A stretch of DNA of 64,000 bases, taken from positions 1,263,686-1,327,685 of the forward strand of contig NW_008705565.1 of NCBI RefSeq assembly GCF_000186865.1. Reading direction: 5' to 3'. Shown here piece after piece: positions 1-9,564 of this stretch (its first letter is position 1; every line of letters starts with the position of its first letter). Made by a program: the position numbers and the translations under genes. Under the pieces are notes generated by a model that did no database searches, was not told where the DNA came from, and saw only the letters and a program-made list of their open reading frames with translations. This DNA comes from Aureococcus anophagefferens (taxonomy: Eukaryota > Sar > Pelagophyceae > Pelagomonadales > Pelagomonadaceae).

Positions 1-753
1 CCAGAAGTCGTCCGCCGGCGGCGCCGGCGCCGGCGCGGGGCCGCCGTCGTCGTCCAGCGCCAGGGACTCGAGGGCCGACAGCGGCGGCTCCTCCTCGATG
101 AGCCGCGACTTAAAAGGCGTCGACGCGGCCGACCGCGCGAAGCCGTCGGGCGTCCAGGCGACGACGCCGGGCGCGGCGAAGGCGTTGCCCTCGGCGCCGA
201 AGTCGTCGCAGGCGCAGGGCCGCCGTCGCCAGCACCGCGGGCACGTCGCGCCGTCCGGTTCCGGCGCGGCGCCGGCCTCCTCCGGCGCCCGCGCGCGGAC
301 CTCCGCGGGCGCCGCGGCCCCGGCGGCGCCGCCGGTCGCGCCGTCGGCCGCGCGCGCCCGCGCCGTCGCGAGGCGCGTCGCCGCGTCGAAGCCGACGGCC
401 GACGGCCGCCGCCGCGCGGCCGCGGCCGACGGCGGCGGCGGCGGCGGCGACGCGCTGCGGACGGCGCGGCGGCCGGCCGGGCGCGGCGCGCGCGGCGCGG
501 GCGCCGGCGACCGGCTCTTCTTCGCCGCGCCGGCCGCCGGCGGACCGCGGCGCCGCGCCCGGCTCCGCGACGCCTGCGACGCCGGCGGCGGCGACCCGTC
601 CTCGCTTCCCTGGCGGCTGCCGGCGCCGTTCCACTCCGCGTGCCACTCCTCGCGGTGCGACGCGCCAGGCGGATGCCACTGCGGCCGCGGCTGGCCGCGC
701 GCGGGCGCGCGGCCGCGGGAGCCGGTCTTGAGGACCCGCTGCGGCGCAGCCAT
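1..753 (-). CDS. Hypothetical protein, truncated at window edge
   Basis: An open frame runs on the minus strand from an ATG at 751-753 to the first base of the window, so the 3' end is missing and at least 251 residues are encoded. The N-terminus (MAAPQRVLKTG) is basic. The middle is Ala/Pro/Arg low complexity. Around residues 167-180 there is a small cysteine cluster (CPRCW then CAC) that could be a zinc knuckle. The visible end is acidic and Pro/Ala-rich. Near-exclusive G/C third positions and the clean start favour real coding over the overlapping frames. I do not recognise a family. It lies in the same orientation as the SmF gene, about 350 bp further along the minus strand. Confidence 0.5.
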   Translation of the reverse strand, partial: MAAPQRVLKTGSRGRAPARGQPRPQWHPPGASHREEWHAEWNGAGSRQGSEDGSPPPASQASRSRARRRGPPAAGAAKKSRSPAPAPRAPRPAGRRAVRSASPPPPPPSAAAARRRPSAVGFDAATRLATARARAADGATGGAAGAAAPAEVRARAPEEAGAAPEPDGATCPRCWRRRPCACDDFGAEGNAFAAPGVVAWTPDGFARSAASTPFKSRLIEEEPPLSALESLALDDDGGPAPAPAPPADDFW

Positions 754-1104
754 GGTCACGGCTGCTGCCCCATCGTCTGCCTAAACGTTCATCACACACC
801 ATTGATGCTTTGTTGCAGTGTTGTGAGAGCCTCGGCAGCGCGCTGTCCAGACCCATCTGCCAATGCTGGCATTTGGGACGGCCGAGGCTGAAGCATGGCT
901 CAGTCGCGGCCCGCATAAGCACTGCGCTCATCCTGTCTGGGGTCATCCCCCGCGCTCTCCCCGCGGACGCGTGCACACCGCTAGCCGAAGCGTCATCAGC
1001 GAAGGCCCCAACGTGCCCCCCACTACAAACTAGGAAGCTCGGCGTACATGTCCTTACTTCCGTCGCGGTCCGTCGATCGAGGTGGGCCGCGCGCGGCGAG
1101 CCGC
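754..1104. other. Intergenic spacer between partial gene and SmF
   Basis: This 351-bp stretch is clearly less GC-rich than the flanking genes and no frame looks coding. It must hold the SmF 3' end and the promoter of the truncated minus-strand gene. I see no repeat or RNA gene in it. Confidence 0.5.
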
Positions 1105-1480
1105 CTACGTCTCCATCGGCGCGGCGGCCTCCGGCGCTTTCCTCAGGTACATGACGTTGTTACATCGGATGAGCACCTCACCTGCGACGGGCGCGACGTT
1201 TATGATCCGTGGGCGACGAAAAGGCGGGCGCCGGCCGCGCGCCGAGCTCGCCCGCCATCTCGCCGTCGATGTACTCCTTCGTGTCGCCGAGCTGCGCGGG
1301 CGGCGCGCGTCGGGCGCGCGCGGCGGCGCGGGCGGGCGGGCGACGGAAGCGCACCTGCACGTTCATGTAGGAGTCGACGGAGAGGAGCTTGCCCTCGTAC
1401 TCCATGCCCCACTTGAGTTTGACCAGCACGTTCTTCCCCGTGAGGTCGTTGAGGAACGGCTTCGGGTTGACGATGGACAT
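1105..1480 (-). CDS. Small nuclear ribonucleoprotein F (SmF), three exons
   Basis: SmF is one of the seven Sm proteins that ring the Sm site of U1, U2, U4 and U5 snRNAs. Exons are 1355-1480, 1243-1291 and 1105-1181, giving 83 aa, close to the usual 80-90. Exon 1 reads [20 protein letters not shown], near-identical to SmF proteins, through the Sm1 motif ending SYMNVQ. Exon 2 gives [17 protein letters not shown]. Exon 3 gives [13 protein letters not shown], the Sm2 motif, and ends in a short Ala/Glu tail. Intron 1 (1292-1354, 63 bp) is GT-AG. Intron 2 (1182-1242, 61 bp) restores the family sequence only with a GC-AG pair. Retaining either intron destroys the protein. The identity is very secure. 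Confidence 0.93.
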
Positions 1481-1873
1481 GGTTCAGCGCGCGGTCGCGG
1501 AAGCGATCGAATGCGGCGGCGCGATGGGCGGTGGCGCGGTTCGCGCGCAGCGGGCTCGAGATGGCGTCGGAGATGCTCCGGTTGCGGCGACGCGCCCGTC
1601 TCGACCCCCGGCGGCGCCGCCCGACGCCCAGGCCTCGGACCGGTCCGGCGCCCGAGTCCACACGTGAGTCCACTGCGTGTCGGGCGCGAGCGCGCACGCC
1701 TCCTCGCCGCCAACATGGAAATCACGAGGGGGTACATATAGAAACAACGACGGACAGCGCGTGCTGCGAATTCGGAGCGTACGGCGGCGGCATTTCGGCC
1801 GCGGGCGACGTCGGGGATCATGCGAGGGGGAACAAAAGGGCTGAGCTCGGCGAGCCCAGGCGGCGGCCGCCGG

Positions 1874-3718
1874 CTAGGCGACGGTGGAGGAGGGCGCGCT
1901 CGAGTCCTCGTCGTTGGAGACGAGGGGCACGGGTGGGCCGAGCGGCGGCTCGGGCGCCGGGAACCGCTCCGTCGGCGCCGCGGGCTCGTCGTCCTCGGCC
2001 ATGGCGGCCTCGTCGGCCTCCGGCGCGGCCTCGTCGGCCTCCGGCGCGGCCTCGGCGACGTCCGGCGCGGCCTCGGCGACGTCCACGGGCGCGGCGCCCG
2101 CGTCCGCGGCGGGCGCGTCCGCGGCGCCTTCCTCCGCGGCGCCTGCCTCCGCGGCGGCGGCCGCGGCGGGCGCGGGCGCCTTCGCCTTGGCGCCGCCGCC
2201 GACGAAGCGGCCGTGGACGCGCGCGCGCGCGGAGGCGAACTCCTTGCGGCAGAGGTAGACCTTGCCCTCGCGGCCCCAGATGCGCTTCTTGCGCTTCTCG
2301 TGGAATCGGATGAGGCGCTGGCGCCGCTCCTCGGGCCCGTAGATGCCGATGAAGCGGTTCCGGCCCGGATTCGGCGCGCCGCCGTGGCCCGCGGGCGCGA
2401 GGTGGTGCGCCGCCGCGCGCGCGAGGTGGCCGTAGGCGCCCGGCGGCGGGCCGGGCTGCCGGTCGTAGACGAAGGCGCCCGCGGGATGCGGCGGCGGGCC
2501 GCGCGCGTCGTAGCCCGGCGGCGCGCCCTCGACGGCCTGCCAGCCGCCGTAGTGGGGCGCGTAGCCCCCGGGCGGCGCGTAGGGCTGCCAGGCCGGGTCG
2601 CCGTAGGGCGGCGGCGCGCGGCCGTCGCCGCCGTAGCCGCGGTGCGGCGGCGGCGCGCGCGGCGGCCGGTCGTAGGCGTGGGGCGGCGGCGGGCCGTGGG
2701 GGTCGCCGTAGGCGTGGTGGGGCGGCGGCGGCGCGCGCGGCGGCGGCGCGCGGCGGTCGCGCGGCGGCGCCGCCGCCGCGGCGCGCGGCGGCGGCGGGAG
2801 GCGCTCGCGGTCGCCGAGCGCGTGGGCGTCTCGGGGCACGCGGCCGTAGGGTGGCGCCGGCGGCGCGTAGCGCTGGACGGGCGCGCCCCAGGCGCCGCCG
2901 GGCTCGTAGCCGTAGCCGTAGGCGCCGCCGCGCGCGGCCGGCTCGTAGTCGCGCGCGGCCGCGTAGTCGTCGGGCCGCGCGCCCGGCGCCGGCGGCGCCT
3001 GCTGGTCGTCGCCGGCGAGGGCCGGCGGCGGCGCGCTCGCGACCCAGGGCGCGGCCGCGGGCGCCGGCGGCGGGTAGTAGCGGCCGCGCGGCGGCTCGTC
3101 GTAGGCGCCGTCGAGGTCGTAGGGCCCGCGCGGGGGCAGGTCGTAGATCGTCGCCCCCTTGTCCGGCGCGCGGGCGGCGGGCCGCGGGCCTGCGCGGCGG
3201 TCGCGCGCGTCGCGAAGCGCGCGGAAAAGGGGAGGCGCGGGCGCCGCGCGGTCGCCGGCGGGTGGCGGCGGCGGCGCGTAGGCCTGCTGCGCGCTGGCCC
3301 CGAAGAAGGGCCACTGCTGCTGCGAGTCGCCCGGGTGCGGCGGCGGCGGGAAGGCGCCCTCGAAGCCGTCGCGGTCCGCGGCGTCGGGCTCGCCCTCGTC
3401 GCCGCGGCGCCGCTTCGACGGGCGCCCGAGGTCCGGCACGCCGTAGGGCCGCGCGTCGTAGGGCTCCTCGTGCGGCCGCCTGCGCCGGCGGGGGCCGTGA
3501 GCGCGGGCGCGCGCCCCCCCCCCCCCCCGTGCCGCGCGCCCCTTCCCCGGCCCCGAACGTCAAAAGGGCGCGGTATCGCGCAGCCCGAGCAGGTCGTCCT
3601 CCTGGCGGCGCGCGTAGCGGTCGCCGGGGTGGCCGTGGTCCCGGATGTCGCCCTCCGCGCGCTCCACGGCGCTGACGAGGTTCGAGAGGCCCCGCTTGGG
3701 GGCCTGCAGCATGTCCAT
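1874..3718 (-). CDS. CCT-motif protein, putative transcriptional regulator
   Basis: A minus-strand protein of about 580 aa. The main exon is 1874-3479. A first exon starts at the ATG 3716-3718 (MDMLQAPKRGLSNLV) and reaches roughly 3575-3600. The acceptor is at 3480-3481; no GT donor keeps the frame, so a GC donor near 3575-3590 is the likeliest join. After a long Pro/Ala/Gly/Tyr-rich stretch, roughly residues 420-470 form a basic block (ERRQRLIRFHEKRKKRIWG, then YLCRKEFASARARVHGRF). This matches the CCT motif of CONSTANS/TOC1/TIFY-type regulators, used for nuclear import and protein or DNA contact. The C-terminus is an acidic Ala/Glu/Asp repeat. No B-box, receiver or GATA domain is visible. 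The function as a regulator is inferred. Confidence 0.65.
3513..3528. repeat. Poly-C tract in the CCT-gene intron
   Basis: A homopolymer run of about 16 cytosines lies in the probable intron of the CCT-motif gene. Its length in a draft assembly is likely unreliable, and it sits close to the acceptor on the minus strand as poly-G. Confidence 0.6.
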
Positions 3719-3845
3719 CGCGTCCAACGGGGGAGATGAAAATGGGGCGACGGCAACCACAGCTGCCCAGTTCCACAGTTCCACAGCTGTGGCCCAGCGT
3801 CGCCGGCACCTTCGGCGCGAGCTTCGACTGGAACCGGCCGACGTC

Positions 3846-3859
3846 GCTGTGCACTTGAA
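3846..3859. promoter_or_regulatory. Shared 14-bp CTTGAA-type motif upstream of CCT gene
   Basis: The 14-mer GCTGTGCACTTGAA ends in TTGAA and lies about 130 bp upstream of the minus-strand CCT-gene start. The identical 14-mer lies at 38027-38040, again about 137 bp upstream of a minus-strand start. A core-promoter or transcription-start role is inferred from position only. Confidence 0.35.
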
Positions 3860-3865
3860 CGTACG

Positions 3866-5722
3866 TCACGGCGACGAGTTAGCGATGGCCCGGAGCGCGG
3901 GGAATTTCTCGTTGCAGGTGGGGAAGCCCGTCCTCAGGACCGCGCGCGCGAGGGCGCGGTTGCCCGCGCGATTGTAGGACAGCGCTTTGAAGGGCTGCTT
4001 CACGGAGACCTTCGTGTGCGGCACGCGGATGACGCTAAACGTGGTCCCGAACGTCGCGTTCAAATCCTCGCTGATCACGTCGAGGAAGGCTTCGTAGCTC
4101 TGCGCGATGCTGAACGACAGGTCCGCTTGCGCACTCGCGTCGCCGTCGAGGAAGCCGCCGAACGTCTTGGCGAGGTCGTCGCGGACGATGCGGCCGCGCG
4201 CGTCGAGGTACGGCCGCCACGCGCGCAGCTCCGCATGGGTCTGCTGCCCAGCCTCCGTCTTCACCTTCGCGCAGGCTTCCGCGAGTTTGACACGCGCGCC
4301 GACCCATGCGTCGGTTTCTTCTTTTTGAGATCCTCCTTTACCGCGGAACAGGCCCGCTTCGTCGACGGCACGGAGTATCAGCGTGAACTCCTGCTTGGGC
4401 CACATGTAGGGCGCTATGAGGCGGATCCACTCGAGCGATGCCGGGATGCGCACCATCACGAGCTGGCATTCCCGACCGTCGTAATCCTTCCCCAAGCCAC
4501 TCGCACACTGCGTCAACAGAACCGCCCGCGTGCCGCCGATCATCTCCGCCAGTCGAGCTGCCATGGCAACAGAACCAGAAGACCGCAGTTGCCGAAGGTC
4601 GCAGTCGAATTTGTAACGGCGTCCGTTGCGATGCATCGTGAATGACGTCGACTGGTCGCTCGCCAACAAGCCGCCGACGTGGTGCAGGGACACCTCGCGG
4701 TGGAACGCGAGCGACCGCGGCACAACCGTCCGGCCGCCGTCGTTGGGCGCCACGTAGGTCTCGAGCGAGCCCGCGACGTCGAGCGACAGCGTCCGCAGGC
4801 GGTCGCGTTCGGCGACGTCGCCCACGCGGACCGGGATCGAGAGCGTCCGCCCCTTCTCCGCCGCGAAGCGCTCGACGAGCACGCAGCCGCGGGGGTCGTA
4901 GACGGCGACGAAGGTGCCCGTCGTCACCTTAAAATCCTTGGTGGGAGAGTCAGGGCGCAAAATGAACTTCGTCTCGCCCGTCAACCCACACCTTCTTTCG
5001 ACCCATACCACGACGCGAGCGAACCACGCCGGTAGCTCGTCCGGCGAAGGGTAGTCGTCGCCGCCGTCGTCGTCCAGCGCGAGGACGCACTCGAGCCGTA
5101 CTTCCGCCAGCCGCCGCGGCCGCCGCGGCGCGCGCGCGGCCGGGCGGCGCGCCGGCGCCGGCGCGGCTGCGGCCCCCGCGCGCGCGGGCGGCGCCGCGCC
5201 CACGGCCACCGGCTGGGCCCGCCCCGGCACGGCCAGCGGCGCGATCAGCGGCGTCGCCGCCGGAGGCGCGGCGCCGCGCGCGCCGCGCCGCGGCTGCGTC
5301 CGCCTGGGCTCCGGCGCGGCCGCGCGCGGCGCGGGCGCGGGCGGCGTCGCCGTCGACCGCGAGCGCTTCGTCGTCCCCGGGACGTCGTTCTCCTTGTCCG
5401 TGTCGTCCTCGGACTCGCGCGCCCCGATGAGCGAAGAGCGCGCGGCGCGGTCTAAAACGCGGAGGCGCCGGGAGACCACATCATTGGACAACGCCAACTC
5501 GCGCATCAGTTGATCCACGACCGATTCCTCGGACTCCGTGAACGTCGCGTTCTCCGTCGTAGATGCCAGCAGCGCCGGGGTCCAGTGCAAACTGACAGTT
5601 GTCGAGCCGCCGGCGCCGTCGCCGTCGCGCTCGTCGCCGCGGGGTCGGACCCCCGGGCGAGGTGAGTTGCTCCCAGCGGGCCGCGACGTGTTGGCACCGG
5701 CGGCAGGCTGAAACGCGCTCAT
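3866..5722 (-). CDS. Hypothetical protein, 618 aa
   Basis: Intronless minus-strand frame from the ATG at 5720-5722 (MSAFQPAAGANTSRP) to a stop at 3866. The frame stays open further upstream, but the composition changes there and the next minus-strand gene ends at 5887, so I chose this start. Residues 1-110 are Ser/Thr/Asp/Glu-rich and contain a KEN tripeptide (DKENDV). Residues 120-210 are Ala/Pro/Arg low complexity. Residues 215-600 look like a folded alpha/beta region with Trp/Phe/Ile core positions (for example AWFARVVVWVERRCG and WIRLIAPYMWPKQEF). No signal peptide or membrane segment is seen. Base composition is somewhat less GC-extreme than neighbouring genes. I do not recognise the family. 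Confidence 0.6.
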   Translation of the reverse strand: MSAFQPAAGANTSRPAGSNSPRPGVRPRGDERDGDGAGGSTTVSLHWTPALLASTTENATFTESEESVVDQLMRELALSNDVVSRRLRVLDRAARSSLIGARESEDDTDKENDVPGTTKRSRSTATPPAPAPRAAAPEPRRTQPRRGARGAAPPAATPLIAPLAVPGRAQPVAVGAAPPARAGAAAAPAPARRPAARAPRRPRRLAEVRLECVLALDDDGGDDYPSPDELPAWFARVVVWVERRCGLTGETKFILRPDSPTKDFKVTTGTFVAVYDPRGCVLVERFAAEKGRTLSIPVRVGDVAERDRLRTLSLDVAGSLETYVAPNDGGRTVVPRSLAFHREVSLHHVGGLLASDQSTSFTMHRNGRRYKFDCDLRQLRSSGSVAMAARLAEMIGGTRAVLLTQCASGLGKDYDGRECQLVMVRIPASLEWIRLIAPYMWPKQEFTLILRAVDEAGLFRGKGGSQKEETDAWVGARVKLAEACAKVKTEAGQQTHAELRAWRPYLDARGRIVRDDLAKTFGGFLDGDASAQADLSFSIAQSYEAFLDVISEDLNATFGTTFSVIRVPHTKVSVKQPFKALSYNRAGNRALARAVLRTGFPTCNEKFPALRAIANSSP

Positions 5723-5886
5723 CTTCGGGCAACACCGCCGCTCAGACGAGCAAACCCAATGAGCAATGGACGCGGATCCGCTCAACGGCGACGTCGGCCG
5801 CCGCCGCCCTTGCTTCCGTACGCCGGCGAACCGAGCAAGGGCGCCCACGAGGTCCTGCCCTCGCAAGCAAGGAAACGAGAAACACC

Positions 5887-8800
5887 CTACTGCTCGAGGA
5901 CGGCCCCGACCCCCGTGTCGCGGAAGCGGCCGTCGAGGAACGCGAGGCGGCCGCGGACGACCGTCGCGCGGACGTCGCCGAGCAGGTCTGCGCCCTGGTA
6001 GACGCAGGTGACGGGCTTGCGCCGCGTGTTCGGGAGCTGCTCCGGCGGCCCGCGCTCGCCGTGGAGGACGTCGTAGCCGCCCGGCGCGCCGTCGGCGAAG
6101 ACGACGAAATCCGCGTCGTTGCCGACGGCGATGGCGCCCTTGCGGTCCAGGCCCAGGAGCCGCGCGGGCTCCGCCGCGAGCCAGCGCGCGACGTCGCCGA
6201 GGCCGAAGCCCTCGTGCTTCGCCGCGGCCCACAGCGCCGGCAGCAGGAGCTGGTTCGCGCCCGCGAGCGTCCCCGCGGCCGCGCGGACGAAATCGCCCGT
6301 CGCGAGCATCTTGGAGCTCGGCGGCCGCGGCGCGTGGCCCGACGTGACGACGCTCAGCGTGCCGTCCCGCAGCGCGCCCCAGAGCGCGAGGCGGTGCGCC
6401 TCGTGGCGGATGGGCGGGTCGACCTTGTAGACCGTCGCCTTCTGCGGGACCTTCTCCTCCGCGACGACGAGGTGCACGGCCGTCGCGGAGCCGCCGAGCG
6501 CGCCGAGCGTCGTATTGGACGCCAGGGCCCTGGCCTCCGCGAGGAGCGTCGCCGTCTGCTGCGTGCTCACGTGGGCGACGTGGAGTTTCAGCGGCGCGAC
6601 GTCGCGGCCCGCGGCGCGCGCGCGGGCCGTCGCCGCCGCGGCCGCGTCGAGCACCATGCCCAGGCCGTCGGCGCCCGCCGACGACGGCTGGCCGTCGCAG
6701 TAGAGGCTGTACTCCTTGCGGATGGCGCGCCGCGTGTGGCGGTCGTTCTCCTTGAAGATCTTGATCGACGCGGGGCGCCGGCGGCCGGGCCGCGCGGGGG
6801 GCGGCGGCGACTGGGGCGCGGCGCCGGCCGTCGGGCTCGTCGCCGGGCTCGCCGACGGCCGCCGCGCCGCGGGCTTGTCGATGACGGCGCTCTCGCTCTG
6901 GAAGCTGTCGCGGAGCTCCACGAGGTTGCCGAGCGACGACGTCGGGATGATCGGCGACCCGCGCGGCGCGCGGTTCTCCGACGCGACGCGGCTCAGGCGC
7001 GGGCTGAAGCTGAGGGTCGGCGCGACGCCCGCCGACGCGGACGCGGAGAAGGTGCGCCGCAGGTGGCGCCGGTCCAGGTCGAGGCTCCGGCTCTGCGGCT
7101 CGGCACTGCCCGGGCCGCAGGACCCGGGCCGCTGCGGCGGGAAGTCGAAGGTCGCGCGCGCCGACGACGCCGACGCGCCCCGGTTCGGCGACCGGAAGGC
7201 GTCGAGCCGCGGCGGCGACGGCGACCGGAGGCCGCCCAGGCAGTCCGACGACGCGGCCCGGGGCAGCCGCGCGGGCGACGTCGGCGACCGCGACGTGTCG
7301 AGGGGCGGCGGCTTCTTCCGCCGCGCCTTCTGGGGCGCGGACGCGTCGCCGGGGATGGCCACGGGTGCCGACGTTTCGAGGGGCCGCGACGGCGCGTCGT
7401 CGAGGGGGAACGGCTCGCTCCGGCTCCTAGCGCGGTCGCCGGGCCGCAGGCCGTCGCCGTCGTGCTTCTGGCCCACGCAGACGAAGGCCGACGGCGTCGG
7501 CATGTAGCCCAGCAGCTTGTCGAGGAGCGACGGCGACTGGAGGTCCGACCGCGCGGACGCGGCCTCTCCCAAGCTCCGCGCCTCCGGCGGCGGCTGCGGC
7601 GGCGCGGCGCCCGGCGACAGCTGGTAGGACTCGAGCTCGGCCTGGAGCAGGCTCCGCACCCAGGGCGCGTTCGGGTCGCCGCGGTCCGGGAAGTGCGACT
7701 CCTCGCGCGTCGGCGACGCGTAGACGCGCGCGGCCGCGGGCCCGGACAGGAACGCGGACCGCGTCGGCGGCGTGCCCACGGTCCAGGCGACCTCGGCGTC
7801 CTCCTCCTCGGGCGGCGGCGGCGGCTCGGGCGCCGCCGCGAGGCTCCAGCGCGCCGCCGCGTCGCCGATGGACTTGAAGAGCGACGGCGCCTCGTCCGCG
7901 GCCGGCGGCGGCGGCGGCGGCGCGGGCGCGGGCACGGCGTCGTCGAGGCGCTTCGTGGGCTTCGTCGGCGACACCTCGAGGTCCTCGCTGAACTCCTCGA
8001 CGTTCCAGATGGAGCTCAGCGACCGCCCCGCCTGTGTGGAAATCAACCACTGGTTTGGGATGTCCCGACCAAACTTTGAAATTCTCTTGCTCGGTCACAT
8101 CGAAGTCGATTCGGCTGATTTTTGGACGGATCGATCGCTCTCGTCGAGTTCTCGAAGCACGGCAGAAAAGCTTGCGTCGAAACGGTCGCATACGCTCACA
8201 TTGAAGTCGGGTTGAAGATTTGATTTCCTCACGGCGCCCCGCGAGGCCGCTCGGCGACGCCTTGAAGAACGAGCTCCGGTCGACGAGCGCGCGCGCGCTG
8301 TCCGGCTCCACGGGCGGCGGCAGGAGGTCGGGGATGCGCGGCGGGTCCAGGGCCGCCGCGATGCCCATGCTGGGCAGCATGCGCGTCGTCAACGTCGCCG
8401 CCGGCGTCCCCAGCGTCACGTTGAGCCGCGGCGGCAGCTTCAGCGACGAGAGGCCCGGCGTCGCCTGCGGGGGGGTTTCAGCGTGGCTGAAACATCCATC
8501 TCTCGGCGCGCGCTCAGAAAGTGTCCGGCGCCGGGCGTCGCCGGCGTCTCGGGCTCGACGACGTCGGAGCCCTTCGACGGCCGCGGCGACCACGCCTCCG
8601 AGTAGGCGTCGCTCTCGTTGGGGTCGACCTGGCAGAAGGGCAGCAGCAGCAGGGGGCTCTTGGCCTCGCGGCGGTCCGACGCCGGCAGGAGCCGGTAGGG
8701 CGACGCCGCCTCGAGGTCCTCCGGCGGGATCAGGTTCGACCGCAGGAGCAGCGGCCGGCCGCCCGTGCCGTTCGCGGCGACGCACGCCTCGAGCCCCTTC

Positions 8801-9369
8801 GCCGTCGCCGCCGGCGCCGCGCCCGTCGGCGGCGTCAGGCAGGCCTCGAGGGCCACGCACTTGGCCGCGGGCCGCAGGAAGCGGCCCGAAGCGGGGAGCC
8901 GGCACGCCAACGCGACGTCGACGTGGACGCCCTCCGCGGCGGCGATGGCCGCGCGCGCCTCGACGTCGTTGGCCTCGGCCTCGCCCGCGTCGCGCGACGG
9001 CAGGTCCAGCGTCGTCGCGATGCCGCCGGCCGCCGCCGCGCGCGTGCCCGCGGCGAACCCCTCGTAGCAATCCGAGTCGGACCCGGCGCGCAGGCCGCCG
9101 CACTCGCCGAAGCGCGCGCCGGCGTCGACGAGCCCCGGCAGCACGGCGAGGTCGCCGCAGTCGCGCACGACACAATCCGCCGGCAGGGCCTCGTCGCTCC
9201 GGTGCACGGCGACGATGGCGCCGCCGCGCACGACGACCGTCGCCGCGGCGACCTCGAAGCCGCCGGCGGGGCCGGGCAGGACGACGCGGCTGCTCCGGAG
9301 GGCGAAGCACGGGGCGTCGTCGTACGACTCGAGCGGGGCGCCCTCGCGGACCCACGGCAGGCTGCCCAT
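5887..9369 (-). CDS. Allantoinase/dihydropyrimidinase-like protein, probably non-catalytic, with large insertion
   Basis: Three exons, 8542-9369, 8243-8464 and 5887-8031, join in phase 0 to 1064 aa. The N-terminal part follows the cyclic amidohydrolase fold (LPGLVDAGARFGECG near residue 75, then an AAAAGGIATTLDLPS segment). The C-terminal part from about residue 770 matches the end of allantoinases (DPPIRHEAHRLALWGAL, KGAIAVGNDADFVVF). About 500 residues of Ser/Pro/Arg low complexity separate the halves; family members are usually 450-500 aa in total. The metal-binding HxH is replaced by GAR, the His of PLLVHAE by Arg, and the Asp of SDHSP by Gly (TSGHAP). It is therefore unlikely to hydrolyse allantoin. 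A structural role like animal CRMP proteins is possible. Both introns are GC-AG and look transposon-derived. An alternative ATG lies at 9439-9441. Confidence 0.75.
8032..8234 (-). mobile_element. Introner-like non-autonomous DNA transposon serving as an intron
   Basis: A 203-bp, AT-richer insert is flanked by a perfect 8-bp direct repeat CGCCCCGC (8024-8031 and 8235-8242). Its ends are inverted repeats: CTGTGTGGAAATCAA at the left and CCGTGAGGAAATCAA read inward from the right, 13 of 15 identical. In gene sense the element ends in CCACACAG. The intron 8032-8242 comprises the element plus one target-site copy; its donor GC is the first two bases of that copy (gene sense GCGGGGCG). Splicing restores CTC GCG GGG CGG without a frame change. 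No transposase is encoded. This is the published architecture of introner elements. Confidence 0.85.
8465..8533 (-). mobile_element. Short introner-like insert serving as an intron
   Basis: A 69-bp insert is flanked by a direct repeat GGCGTCGC (8457-8464 and 8534-8541; one further C also matches). In gene sense the intron 8465-8541 starts with the GC of the repeat and ends CCGCAG, and splicing restores the target in phase 0. It contains a perfect 8-bp hairpin, GTTTCAGC and GCTGAAAC around a 3-nt loop (8475-8493). Terminal inverted repeats are weak. It shares no clear sequence with the 203-bp insert about 220 bp away. It may be a deletion derivative or another family. Confidence 0.65.
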
Positions 9370-9564
9370 GGATGGCGTCCTACTTCCGTCCCGACTCGCG
9401 ACCGTGCAGTTCTGGAAACTTACGCGCCCAATAAAAAGCATGTTGACTTCCCTGCATCAATGTTTACCTTGTCTGTGCGAGCTGAGCCGGCGTCCGCGCT
9501 CTCTCGTCGCCTACCCACCCCTGCCCACCGGCCCCAAAACCGTTGCCCGCGCAATACCGCAGCC

